NCBI GenBank assembly: GCA_029248455.1
Contig: JAQWJH010000066.1
Coordinates: 1 to 38,964 of the forward strand
Length of the DNA stretch: 38,964 nt
Source of the DNA: Flavobacteriaceae bacterium
GTDB taxonomy: Bacteria > Bacteroidota > Bacteroidia > Flavobacteriales > Flavobacteriaceae
Reading direction: 5' to 3'
Made by a program: the position numbers and the translations under genes. Positions 18,001-26,024 of the stretch are shown piece by piece. The notes beneath the pieces are model-generated. The model had not been told where the DNA came from. It saw only the letters and a list, made by a program, of their open reading frames with translations, and did not search any database. Within the stretch, counting starts at the first letter, position 1. Every line of letters begins with the position of its first letter.

Positions 18001-18441
18001 ATGATTATGAATTTTAGCAAAAAAAAAAGTCATTTTTTACTGTTTTTTTTAATTATTATTTCTTGTTCTAAAGAAAGAATAAATAATAACCCGTATTTAC
18101 AAAACATTTCATTTGAAAAAACCATAAATCTCAATCTTCCTCAGTATGATAATTTAAGATACAGTGGTGGCTCAATTTATGTGGAAAATGGTGGTATTAA
18201 AGGTTTATTACTTTTTAATATAAATGATCAAATAATGGCCTGGGAAGCAAGCTGCCCAAATCATTACCCTTCGGAATGCTCCAAGATGTCAATTTCTGGG
18301 GTGCAATCCACATGTTCTTGTGAAAACTATAATTACAGTTTAGCAACTGGACAAATACTGTCAGAAATAAATGAAAGCACCTACCCAATGCTATCATATT
18401 TTTCAGAAAAAAATGGCAATTCAATCAGAATATCTAATTGA
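18001..18441 (+). CDS. Putative lipoprotein with a degenerate Rieske-like domain
   Basis: 146 aa; lipobox-like LIIISC; CPNHYPSECSKM...CSCENYNYSLATGQ resembles Rieske cluster motifs but lacks canonical histidines. Confidence 0.7.
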   Translation: MIMNFSKKKSHFLLFFLIIISCSKERINNNPYLQNISFEKTINLNLPQYDNLRYSGGSIYVENGGIKGLLLFNINDQIMAWEASCPNHYPSECSKMSISGVQSTCSCENYNYSLATGQILSEINESTYPMLSYFSEKNGNSIRISN

Positions 18442-18448
18442 ATTGCCA
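18405..18448 (-). terminator. Intrinsic terminator of the minus-strand TBDR gene, embedded in the 3' end of the convergent + strand gene
   Basis: 12-bp perfect arms TGGCAATTCAAT (18414-18425) / ATTGAATTGCCA (18437-18448), 11-nt loop; poly-A on + strand at 18407-18413 gives a U-tract on the minus transcript. Confidence 0.8.
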
Positions 18449-18457
18449 TAAGAGGTT

Positions 18458-20551
18458 TTAGAATTTATAATTTAAGCCAATGGAAATATTTCTTCCCATT
18501 TCATAAATACCAATATTTTTAAGTCTTGATAAATGATCATAATATTCTGTGTCAAATAAATTATTGACTGACCAACTTAGATCGATATTATTATCTAATA
18601 AATTAAGGTTATGAGAACCTGAAACACCCACAACTAGATATGAGTTCGTTTTGGTTTCAAATAAAGCCAAGTTTTTCTTTTCACCTTTAGCTAGGGCTCT
18701 TAATTCAAAATGATTATTGCCAAAATCAAAATTAAATGAATGTTTAAAAGTAATAGGAGGCATTAATGGTAAAAACCCTCCAGACTTTTTCCCGTTCAAT
18801 AATGATAGTGATGTTTTATAAGATAACCAATCAAATGATGTTTCTCTGTCGGCATATAATTCCATTCCCAATAAAGTAGCATCATTTTGTACATAATTAT
18901 AAACTGGCATACCATCGATAGTATTTCCTGTTGGATCTAAATAAATGAAATTACTTAATTTATTAATAAAAACATCCACCCCAAATGTTGAGTTTGAAGT
19001 ATATGTTTCTATAGTGAAATCAGCTTGAAAACTTTTTTCTTCCGCTAAATCTATGTTTCCTATTTCATATTGTGCTGTTCCATGATGAACACCTTCTGCA
19101 AATAATTCAGAAAGATTAGGAGCTCTATATCCGCTAGATAAATTTAGCCTCATTATTCCTTTATCTTCTAACATCACCTTATACCCAAATGAAGCCGTAA
19201 GACTGCTATAGCTTTTATCAAAACCTATTTTTTTAATTTTTCTAAAATCAGTTCTAAGTCCTAACATGAAATCACCACCTTGAGTATGTAGATGTGAAAT
19301 TCCATAAAAACCAATGTCATTTTTCTCGACATCAGGAATTAAAAACTCTTCTCCATTATTTTTATTTTCTTGAGACATAATGCTTGAACCAATAACAAAC
19401 TCTGATTTTTCAGTTTTTGGAAATAAATATTTCAAATCAACTGTTGTGGTGTTTAAATCAAAATCAATGTGTGCCTCTCCTTCATGCTCATCATGGTCTT
19501 CATCCTCATCATGGTCTTCGTCTTCATCATCATGATCCTCACCTTCCTCATGTTCGTCGTGATGACCAAATTCTTTTCTGTTATTGAAACTACGACCCAA
19601 AATTATTTCAAACTCAGACTTATTATCGTAAATAAAAGTATTTTTCCAAGTCAGTATGGAGTTTGTCAAATCTTGATAACTCTCTTCCTCTTCATGGTCT
19701 TCACCTTCGTGATCCTCGTCATCGTGATCCTCATCTTCGTGATCCTCATCGTCGTGATCCTCATCACCATGTTCATCGTGATCTTCATCTCCGTGAGTAA
19801 TTCCAAGTTTTGTTTTTGTAATATTAAATCTTAAATCTGTAATAAATTTTTTGGATTTATAACCTAATCCAAATTTAAAATCTTTATTATCATAATAAGT
19901 GTTTTCTACTTTTCCGTGTGGCGTTTCAAAATCTTTATTATCAACCATACTTCCCTGAATAAGGTAACTAAGGTTATTTAAACTTCCTTTAATTCCTAAA
20001 TTATTGGTAAGCCCACTATAATTTGAATTAAAAAAACTTCCAATTTCAACTTCAAAATCTTCACTTGTATAGGAGTCAGGATTCACATAAATGACACCTC
20101 CAATGGCATCAGAACCATACAAGACAGACGCTGGGCCTTTAATTAACTCAACAGATTCTATTCCAAAACCATTAATATCCATTCCATGTTCTGCTCCCCA
20201 TTGTTGATTTTCTTGTCTCATGTATTGATTAAATACAACAACTCTGTTAGAGCTTAGTCCACGAATGACAGGCTTTGAAATACCAGGACCTGTGGAAATT
20301 ATAGAAATTCCAGGGATTTCTTGGATTGAATTAGAAAAGTTTATTGATTTAGTAATATTTAAGTCTTTAAAGTTTAATTTATTGACTTTTAATACATTAT
20401 TCTTTAATGACTCTTTAAAAGGAGTGGATAGCACTACTTCGTCAAGATTTACAGTTACTATCGTGTCATTCTCTTGCATATTTTGAGATATAACACTGTT
20501 TGTGCTTAGTAGCACTAATGCCACTAGGGCATAATTTAAAATATTTTTCAT
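18458..20551 (-). CDS. TonB-dependent outer membrane receptor with His/Asp/Glu-rich loops (probable zinc/metal receptor)
   Basis: 697 aa; plug PVIRGLSSNRVVVFNQ...MDINGFGIESVELIKGPASVLYGSDAIGGVIYV; HDEHGDEDHDDEDHEDEDHDDEDHEGEDHEEEE and HHDEHEEGEDHDDEDEDHDEDEDHDEHEGEAH segments; C-terminal aromatic (NYKF). Confidence 0.92.
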   Translation of the reverse strand: MKNILNYALVALVLLSTNSVISQNMQENDTIVTVNLDEVVLSTPFKESLKNNVLKVNKLNFKDLNITKSINFSNSIQEIPGISIISTGPGISKPVIRGLSSNRVVVFNQYMRQENQQWGAEHGMDINGFGIESVELIKGPASVLYGSDAIGGVIYVNPDSYTSEDFEVEIGSFFNSNYSGLTNNLGIKGSLNNLSYLIQGSMVDNKDFETPHGKVENTYYDNKDFKFGLGYKSKKFITDLRFNITKTKLGITHGDEDHDEHGDEDHDDEDHEDEDHDDEDHEGEDHEEEESYQDLTNSILTWKNTFIYDNKSEFEIILGRSFNNRKEFGHHDEHEEGEDHDDEDEDHDEDEDHDEHEGEAHIDFDLNTTTVDLKYLFPKTEKSEFVIGSSIMSQENKNNGEEFLIPDVEKNDIGFYGISHLHTQGGDFMLGLRTDFRKIKKIGFDKSYSSLTASFGYKVMLEDKGIMRLNLSSGYRAPNLSELFAEGVHHGTAQYEIGNIDLAEEKSFQADFTIETYTSNSTFGVDVFINKLSNFIYLDPTGNTIDGMPVYNYVQNDATLLGMELYADRETSFDWLSYKTSLSLLNGKKSGGFLPLMPPITFKHSFNFDFGNNHFELRALAKGEKKNLALFETKTNSYLVVGVSGSHNLNLLDNNIDLSWSVNNLFDTEYYDHLSRLKNIGIYEMGRNISIGLNYKF
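19466..19566 (-). repeat. Low-complexity acidic/His coding repeat (second His-rich loop of the TBDR)
   Basis: Repeated tcatggtcttc/atcctcatcatgg units encoding HHDEHEEGEDHDDEDEDHDEDEDHDEHEGEAH. Confidence 0.8.
19682..19800 (-). repeat. Low-complexity acidic/His coding repeat (first His-rich loop of the TBDR)
   Basis: Repeated (t)cgtgatcctcatc units, e.g. 'tcgtgatcctcatcttcgtgatcctcatcgtcgtgatcctcatc', encoding HGDEDHDEHGDEDHDDEDHEDEDHDDEDHEGEDHEEEE. Confidence 0.85.
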
Positions 20552-20594
20552 GATGATTATTTAATTTATTGTTTTAATTGTTTGATTGTAAAAA

Positions 20595-20900
20595 TTAAAC
20601 AATTGTAGGGGGGCCCCTATTATCAAAAAAATTAAATAAACGAGTAAAGTATGTTTCCTTAAAAGGAATTGTATTTTTATTTACATCAATAAATTGATAG
20701 TAAGAGAAATCTATTTGATAATCATTATAATCAAAGCTTACTCTAATAAAATCACAAGTAGAGCAGTTTATATCTAATTCATGAAAATGCACATTTTGCT
20801 CATCGCAAAAATGATGATCTTCAAGAATATAATGATATAGACCAAAAAAAGTTGGAAAACTTAGAACGCCTATTAAAAAAAAACTTAAAATTTTTTTCAT
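20595..20900 (-). CDS. Small secreted/membrane protein with Cys/His-rich segment, upstream of the metal TBDR
   Basis: 101 aa; signal-like N-terminus then YHYILEDHHFCDEQNVHFHELDINCSTCDFIRVSF; same strand and just upstream of the TBDR. Confidence 0.7.
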   Translation of the reverse strand: MKKILSFFLIGVLSFPTFFGLYHYILEDHHFCDEQNVHFHELDINCSTCDFIRVSFDYNDYQIDFSYYQFIDVNKNTIPFKETYFTRLFNFFDNRGPPTIV

Positions 20901-20929
20901 AGCGCAAATTTATGAAAAAAAAAGTTACT

Positions 20930-21292
20930 CTAGTTATGAAATATCTTAATTACTATAAGTTCTGCTCTTGCGTAATAACTATTTGATTTTACTGACCATT
21001 CCATTGCATTCAAACCTTCAGAGCAGACATCAATAAAGGGCTGGGCTCCAAAACGAATAAGTAAATTTACAATATTGGGATTATCGTTAATTACTGCATG
21101 AACCAAGAGTGGTTTACCATCAACAATTTTTCTAGAGGATATCTTACGTTCAAATAGTAATTTTTGAACATTATCAAAATTATTTGATTTTATACTTTTT
21201 AACATTAATTCTTCAACAGATGAATTATAATTTAAATCTAAAGAAGCAAAGGAAAAATTTGTGATTAATAGAAAGAAGATGATTTTATTCAT
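20930..21292 (-). CDS. Small secreted ankyrin-repeat-like protein
   Basis: 120 aa; signal peptide, DGKPLLVHAVINDNPNIVNLLIRFGAQPFIDVCSEGLNAMEWSVKSNSYYARAELIVIK resembles ankyrin repeats. Confidence 0.7.
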   Translation of the reverse strand: MNKIIFFLLITNFSFASLDLNYNSSVEELMLKSIKSNNFDNVQKLLFERKISSRKIVDGKPLLVHAVINDNPNIVNLLIRFGAQPFIDVCSEGLNAMEWSVKSNSYYARAELIVIKIFHN

Positions 21293-21389
21293 AATTATTA
21301 ATTTTATTCAAAAGTAAATCAATAATTAATTAAATAATTTATTTAAATTACCTAATACATATACTATTTTAACATAATTATACTTTATA

Positions 21390-21418
21390 TTGAATTTAAA
21401 ATTAAAATAATATATTTG
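21390..21418 (+). promoter_or_regulatory. Putative Bacteroidota-type promoter for the AraC gene
   Basis: TTG (21390-21392), 18-nt spacer, TATATTTG (21411-21418) matching TAnnTTTG; start codon at 21445. Confidence 0.5.
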
Positions 21419-21444
21419 TTCAATAATTTATAACTAATAATTTA

Positions 21445-22314
21445 ATGAAATTAGAATTAGAACCTATTTCTTTTGAGAATAAATCGTTTAGTTATAATAT
21501 ATATGGTAACAGCAACCACAATCCAGCAGAAAAACATCAAAAATGGCATTATCATCCAGAAATAGAACTCGTTTATGTTAATAATGGGTCTGGAAAAAGA
21601 CAAGTTGGATTAAATTTATCCAATTATAACGACGGACTTTTAATTTTAGTTGGTTCAAATCTTCCACATACTGGATTCACAGATTATTTTGATGACGAAA
21701 GAAAAGAAGTGGTCATTCAATTTAAAGAAAATTTTTTAGGTGATTCTTTAAAAGAAGTATTTGAATTCAAAAACATTTTCAATTTATTAAAAACATCAAA
21801 AAAAGGGATAGTTTTTGAGGGAGATATTAAAAAAAAAATTGGATTAGCAATGTTAGGCTTACAGTACGAAACAAGTTTTCAAAAAGTAATAACATTAATT
21901 ACGATTCTAAATGATTTGTCCAGATCTAAAAATTATGAAATTTTAGATATTAGTAATTATAATATTAATGGAATTAATGAAAATGAAAGAATCAGAAAAG
22001 CTTTTAATTTCATAAAAGATAATTATAAAAAAGAAGTTTCGTTAGAAAAGGTTGCTAAAGAGGTTCATATGACAGTCCCTTCGTTTTGTCGATACTTTAA
22101 AAGTCAAACAAACAAAACTTTTATACAATTTTTGATTGAATACAGAATTAATAATGCTCTAAAATTGTTAACACAATCAGACAAAGACATTAAGAATATT
22201 AGTTACGAATGTGGTTTTAACAATTACTCACATTTCAATAGATCTTTTAAAAAGATTAATTTAATCAGCCCCTCAGATTACCGAAAAAAAATATTGAACT
22301 CGCAATTAGTTTAG
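21445..22314 (+). CDS. AraC family transcriptional regulator with cupin-like N-terminal domain
   Basis: 289 aa; HYHPEIELVYVNNGSGKRQVG..; C-terminal VSLEKVAKEVHMTVPSFCRYFKSQTNKTFIQFLIEYRINNALKLL...IKNISYECGFNNYSHFNRSFKKINLISPSDYRK. Confidence 0.95.
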   Translation: MKLELEPISFENKSFSYNIYGNSNHNPAEKHQKWHYHPEIELVYVNNGSGKRQVGLNLSNYNDGLLILVGSNLPHTGFTDYFDDERKEVVIQFKENFLGDSLKEVFEFKNIFNLLKTSKKGIVFEGDIKKKIGLAMLGLQYETSFQKVITLITILNDLSRSKNYEILDISNYNINGINENERIRKAFNFIKDNYKKEVSLEKVAKEVHMTVPSFCRYFKSQTNKTFIQFLIEYRINNALKLLTQSDKDIKNISYECGFNNYSHFNRSFKKINLISPSDYRKKILNSQLV

Positions 22315-24477
22315 TTAAAACTTCAAAGTCAAGCCCAATAAAAAATTTCGGGTTGCTTGAGGATAATAACCAGCACCATCTAAAGTTTGGATGGAACCAG
22401 GCGATGACCACGTGTCGTCGTAAGTATAATAATATCCGTTAGAAATGTATTCAGTATTTAAAATATTATTTACAAGTCCGGTAACTATTATAGATTTAAA
22501 TATTGAATTAGAATTAATTTCATAAGAGATATTAAAATCATTTAAAAAATAACTGTCTAATTTTGAATTTTCAGCATCCGTATTTCCCATATATTGCATA
22601 CCAACATATTTTGACAACAAGCTTAGTTTGAAATTTTCTAAGGGACTATACACCAATACATTTGAGTTAATAAAATTTGGAGAAAAAGAGATGTTAGTTT
22701 TTCCAAAATCAAAAATAATTCCATTATAAGGAGATAATATCTGTTTATTTTTATTAGAACTAATTGTAAAATTAGATTCGATACTAAAAATTTTAGAAAC
22801 TTGAATTTTAGCATCTGCTTCAATTCCAACTCTGTAACTAGAGCCACTATTAGTTCTTATTGGACTACCTACATCATCAAGAGCTCCCGTTAATACTAAT
22901 TGTTCATTATATAACATGTAGTAAGAATTAAGATTCAATCTAATTCCATTCTTTCTATATCGCCAACCTAGTTCAAAATCATTTAATTGTTCTGGCTTTA
23001 TATTTGAATTACTTTCATAATCTCCTCTACTTGGCTCGCGATTAGCTCTTGCGTAGGAAAAATAAAGCATCGCACTTGGATTTAATGTATAAGAAAATCC
23101 AAACTTTGGGTTAAAAAAGCTGTTGGATTCATTTAATTTCATATTAACCAAATCTGAGGTTAAACCTCTGGTTTTATATATTATATTTCTAAGTTGAATA
23201 TCTCCATAAAGTTCTATCTTTTTGTTTAAAGAATAGGAAGTCTTCATAAAAAAACTCAAATCTGTTTTTTTACCATTTCCCTGGTAATACCTGTCTCGAA
23301 TTTTAGCATTTTGATTAAATTGTCGAGCCCAAATCACCTCTCCAAAGTGATCCCCGCTGTAGTTACTATAAGTGCCACTAAAAGTCATGTTGAATTTACT
23401 GCTCTCATACAATAGCGAGGCGTTTAAGACATAAAAATCATTATCTAACCAGCGTCGTCTTATTAAATCAGTTGTTCCTAATTCTGTCCCATTTTGATCA
23501 ATATCTGAAGACACTATTTCACCATATGTTTCAATCGAATCGTCTTTTCTGAACTGTTCAAAATAACCACGTCCATATGTATAATTCAAACCAAGATTTG
23601 TTGACCAACTTTGATTTAATTGCTCATTCCAGTGGATTTGATAATGATCTTGCTTATAATTATCGATTTCATTTTCATATGTGTAAGGATTTTGTCGTCT
23701 GTTTTCTTTAATTTGTTCTTTTGTGACACCATACCATGACTGGTAAGTTTTTTCATGTCCTCCAAAAGTTAAAACTTTTACTGAAGTTCCTCCCATTTTA
23801 TAAGAGCCTTGCAAAAAATAAGATTTTAAATCTGAGAAAGCCCTATCAATGTATCCATCAGAGTCAATTTTAGAAAATCTTCCTGAAAATTCAAAAGCAT
23901 TATTAATTTCACCTGTGCTAAATTTTATTGTGTGTTTAAATGTGTTGTAACTACCAATAGTATTTGAAATTTCAGCATAAGGTTTTACAGAATTAGCATC
24001 AGTTAATATATTAATACTAGCTCCAAAAGCACCTGAACCGTTTGTTGATGTTCCTACTCCCCTTTGAACTTGTAAACTTTCAATAGATGAAGCAAAATCT
24101 GGTAAATTAACCCAATAAGTTCCTAAAGATTCTGTATCGTTAAAAGGAATACCATTAATGGTTATATTAGTAGATTGAGCACTTACTCCTCTGATTCTAA
24201 TTCCAGTATACCCTATGCCTGCACCTGCATCAGAAGTTGTTACTATTGAGGGTAAAAAGTTTAACAAAACAGGAAGATCCTGCCCCAAGTTTCTTGATTT
24301 TAATTCAGCTTTCGATATGTTAGAATGACTAATTGGGGAAGAGTATTTAACTCTAATAGACTCTACAATAACTTCATCCAAATTTTGTTTTTTACCTTCA
24401 ATGGTATCTAAAACCTTTTCTTGAGAGAATATAACGCATGTTAAGAATAGTAAAATAAGGTTAATAAAACTTTTCAT
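22315..24477 (-). CDS. TonB-dependent outer membrane receptor, probable thiamine(-derivative) receptor
   Basis: TBDR plug (IRIRGVSAQSTNITINGIPFNDTES..VQRGVGTSTNGSGAFGASINI) and barrel; TPP riboswitch directly upstream. The track ORF extends to 24525, but the M at 24477 begins a clean signal peptide (MKSFINLILLFLTCVIFSQ). Confidence 0.93.
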   Translation of the reverse strand: MKSFINLILLFLTCVIFSQEKVLDTIEGKKQNLDEVIVESIRVKYSSPISHSNISKAELKSRNLGQDLPVLLNFLPSIVTTSDAGAGIGYTGIRIRGVSAQSTNITINGIPFNDTESLGTYWVNLPDFASSIESLQVQRGVGTSTNGSGAFGASINILTDANSVKPYAEISNTIGSYNTFKHTIKFSTGEINNAFEFSGRFSKIDSDGYIDRAFSDLKSYFLQGSYKMGGTSVKVLTFGGHEKTYQSWYGVTKEQIKENRRQNPYTYENEIDNYKQDHYQIHWNEQLNQSWSTNLGLNYTYGRGYFEQFRKDDSIETYGEIVSSDIDQNGTELGTTDLIRRRWLDNDFYVLNASLLYESSKFNMTFSGTYSNYSGDHFGEVIWARQFNQNAKIRDRYYQGNGKKTDLSFFMKTSYSLNKKIELYGDIQLRNIIYKTRGLTSDLVNMKLNESNSFFNPKFGFSYTLNPSAMLYFSYARANREPSRGDYESNSNIKPEQLNDFELGWRYRKNGIRLNLNSYYMLYNEQLVLTGALDDVGSPIRTNSGSSYRVGIEADAKIQVSKIFSIESNFTISSNKNKQILSPYNGIIFDFGKTNISFSPNFINSNVLVYSPLENFKLSLLSKYVGMQYMGNTDAENSKLDSYFLNDFNISYEINSNSIFKSIIVTGLVNNILNTEYISNGYYYTYDDTWSSPGSIQTLDGAGYYPQATRNFLLGLTLKF

Positions 24478-24526
24478 ATAAAAATATTTACGAAAAAAAA
24501 CAGGATAAACCTCGCGTGGATTCAAT

Positions 24527-24588
24527 TTCCCTTTCCAAAATTACTTGGCAGGTTCATTGGGTATAATCTCAGCCGTAGCACCCCATTA
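24527..24588 (-). promoter_or_regulatory. TPP riboswitch (THI element)
   Basis: Minus strand: GGGGTGCTACGGCTGAGATTATACCCAATGAACCTGCCAAGTAATTTTGGAAAGGGAA, with the CUGAGA, ACCC..GAACCUG and terminal GGGAA core elements. Confidence 0.93.
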
Positions 24589-24623
24589 ATTTTAATCAAA
24601 TATAACTCAAAAAAGTAAAAAAT

Positions 24624-25190
24624 TTACTGTAAGCCTAATAATTTATTGATTTCACTAATAGCAGTTTTCATTCTATGTTCAATATTACCAGAAACAAAAA
24701 CATAGGGTTTTTTATATTTAATTAAAGCTTGTTTGAAAGCTAGAAACATCTCTTTTCTGTTATTGGGTCTATCCCTAAGATCATCTTTGACCCATGGTAT
24801 ATCGATGTCTGTTAAAATATACAAATCATAGTGATTTTGCAGAGCATATTTTTCTAATTCAAAATCACAATAATTATTGAAATACTGTTCTGAATATACT
24901 TTTGTTTCCAAGAGGTCAGTGTCGCAAAAAAGTAATTTAGAACTTTGTAATGACAATTCATTTTCTAATTTCATTTGACCCCTTGCAATTGGTAATATAT
25001 CTATTAACTCACAAATCTTTTTTTCATTATCCCATTTAGTTTGTAAATATTCCCTAGCAAATTCTTCGACCCATAAAGCATTATAGTGTTTTGAAAGTAA
25101 CTTCGAGAGTGTTGTTTTTCCAGAGGATTCGGGTCCAAAAAGAACTACTTTAAAACAACTTGAGGGGTTTTGTTTAAGATTTTTTTCCAT
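24624..25190 (-). CDS. NadR-like AAA ATPase/kinase, possibly a thiamine kinase by context
   Basis: 188 aa; VVLFGPESSGKTTLSKLLSKHY (Walker A), WVEEFAREYL, CDTDLLETKVYSE, LYILTDIDIPWVKDDLRDRPNNR, as in NadR ribosylnicotinamide kinase domains. Confidence 0.88.
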   Translation of the reverse strand: MEKNLKQNPSSCFKVVLFGPESSGKTTLSKLLSKHYNALWVEEFAREYLQTKWDNEKKICELIDILPIARGQMKLENELSLQSSKLLFCDTDLLETKVYSEQYFNNYCDFELEKYALQNHYDLYILTDIDIPWVKDDLRDRPNNRKEMFLAFKQALIKYKKPYVFVSGNIEHRMKTAISEINKLLGLQ

Positions 25191-25786
25191 GAATAATATC
25201 CTGCAATTGCTATAAAAGTAAAAATAAGATATTGTAAACTTGTAAAGGTTAATCCTTTATAAAAATATAAAGGAACCGAAATTATATCTCCAATAATCCA
25301 AAAAATCCAGTTTTCAATTTTTCGTTTAGCCATTAACCACATTCCAACAAAGAAAATTGCTGTTGTAAAATTATCAATATATGCGGAAATAGAGTTCCAT
25401 TTATCGAAATAATTATAAACTCCGTAGACAAATATTATAGAAAAAATAAAAATTAAGACAGCAATTTTTTTTTCTTTTAAAGATACTCTGGATATTGGTG
25501 TGACTATATTATTTTCTTTTTTGGTCCATACATACCATCCATAAATACTCATGATAAAGTAATAGCCATTAATTAACATATCCCCTAATAAAATCCATTT
25601 ATAAAGAAGATAAATAAAAATCGAGGTAGAAATCATTCCTGTTGGATATACAAGAATATTGTTGTTCTTTGAAAACCAAACGCTAAGTAATCCAAAAACA
25701 ACTCCTGTGATTTCTAATATAATATCTAAATCATCATATTGAGAATATTGTTCAAACAATAGATCAAAAATCTGGTACATAGTCAC
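25145..25786 (-). CDS. PnuC-family transporter, probably thiamine-specific (PnuT-like) by context
   Basis: 213 aa, multi-TM; EITGVVFGLLSVWFSKNNNILVYPTGMIS..YGWYVWTK; overlaps the kinase ORF by 46 bp. Confidence 0.9.
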   Translation of the reverse strand: MTMYQIFDLLFEQYSQYDDLDIILEITGVVFGLLSVWFSKNNNILVYPTGMISTSIFIYLLYKWILLGDMLINGYYFIMSIYGWYVWTKKENNIVTPISRVSLKEKKIAVLIFIFSIIFVYGVYNYFDKWNSISAYIDNFTTAIFFVGMWLMAKRKIENWIFWIIGDIISVPLYFYKGLTFTSLQYLIFTFIAIAGYYSWKKILNKTPQVVLK

Positions 25787-26024
25787 TTCTATTTGATTTA
25801 ATGATTTTTAAATTTAAAATGATGTTGTCAGACTTTAAAAAAGAGTTGTAAATGTTATTTTCTAAACAACTCATAACCTGCTTATAATCCCCATAAACCT
25901 GAGTACTAAGGGGAGTTTCAATAATTTTTAAGTTTGAATTTCGTAATGATATTATGAAATCTTTAATGATTGTTTTAAAATCATCTTTTAGAGGGGTTAA
26001 TGTTAACTCAACTGAAATTTCCAT
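25764..26024 (-). CDS. MTH1187/YkoF-type thiamine-binding domain protein
   Basis: 86 aa; MEISVELTLTPLKDDFKTIIKDFIISLRNSNLKIIETPLSTQVYGDYKQVMSCLE, resembling the Thiamine_BP family; overlaps pnuC-like ORF. Confidence 0.8.
   Translation of the reverse strand: MEISVELTLTPLKDDFKTIIKDFIISLRNSNLKIIETPLSTQVYGDYKQVMSCLENNIYNSFLKSDNIILNLKIIKSNRSDYVPDF

Noticed and set aside
16452-18424. ORFs 16452-16661 (-), 17642-17854 (+), 18215-18424 (-)
   Set aside because: Antisense to the histidine kinase, greA and Rieske-like genes respectively; no supporting features.
19466-19800. Tandem repeats considered as a CRISPR-like array
   Set aside because: Units are 6-18 bp without unique spacers and are in-frame coding for His/Asp/Glu; no cas genes in the window.
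19469-19834. 121-aa + strand ORF (MCLSFMLIMVFILIMVFVFIIMIL...)
   Set aside because: Antisense shadow of the His/Asp-rich repeats of the TBDR. The hydrophobic pattern is the direct complement of GAT/GAA/CAT codon repeats, and it has no independent gene signature.
20265-20486. 73-aa + strand ORF opposite the TBDR plug region
   Set aside because: Antisense shadow; the minus frame encodes clear TBDR plug motifs.
22638-22847. 69-aa minus ORF inside the thiamine TBDR
   Set aside because: Out-of-frame read of the TBDR barrel coding sequence.
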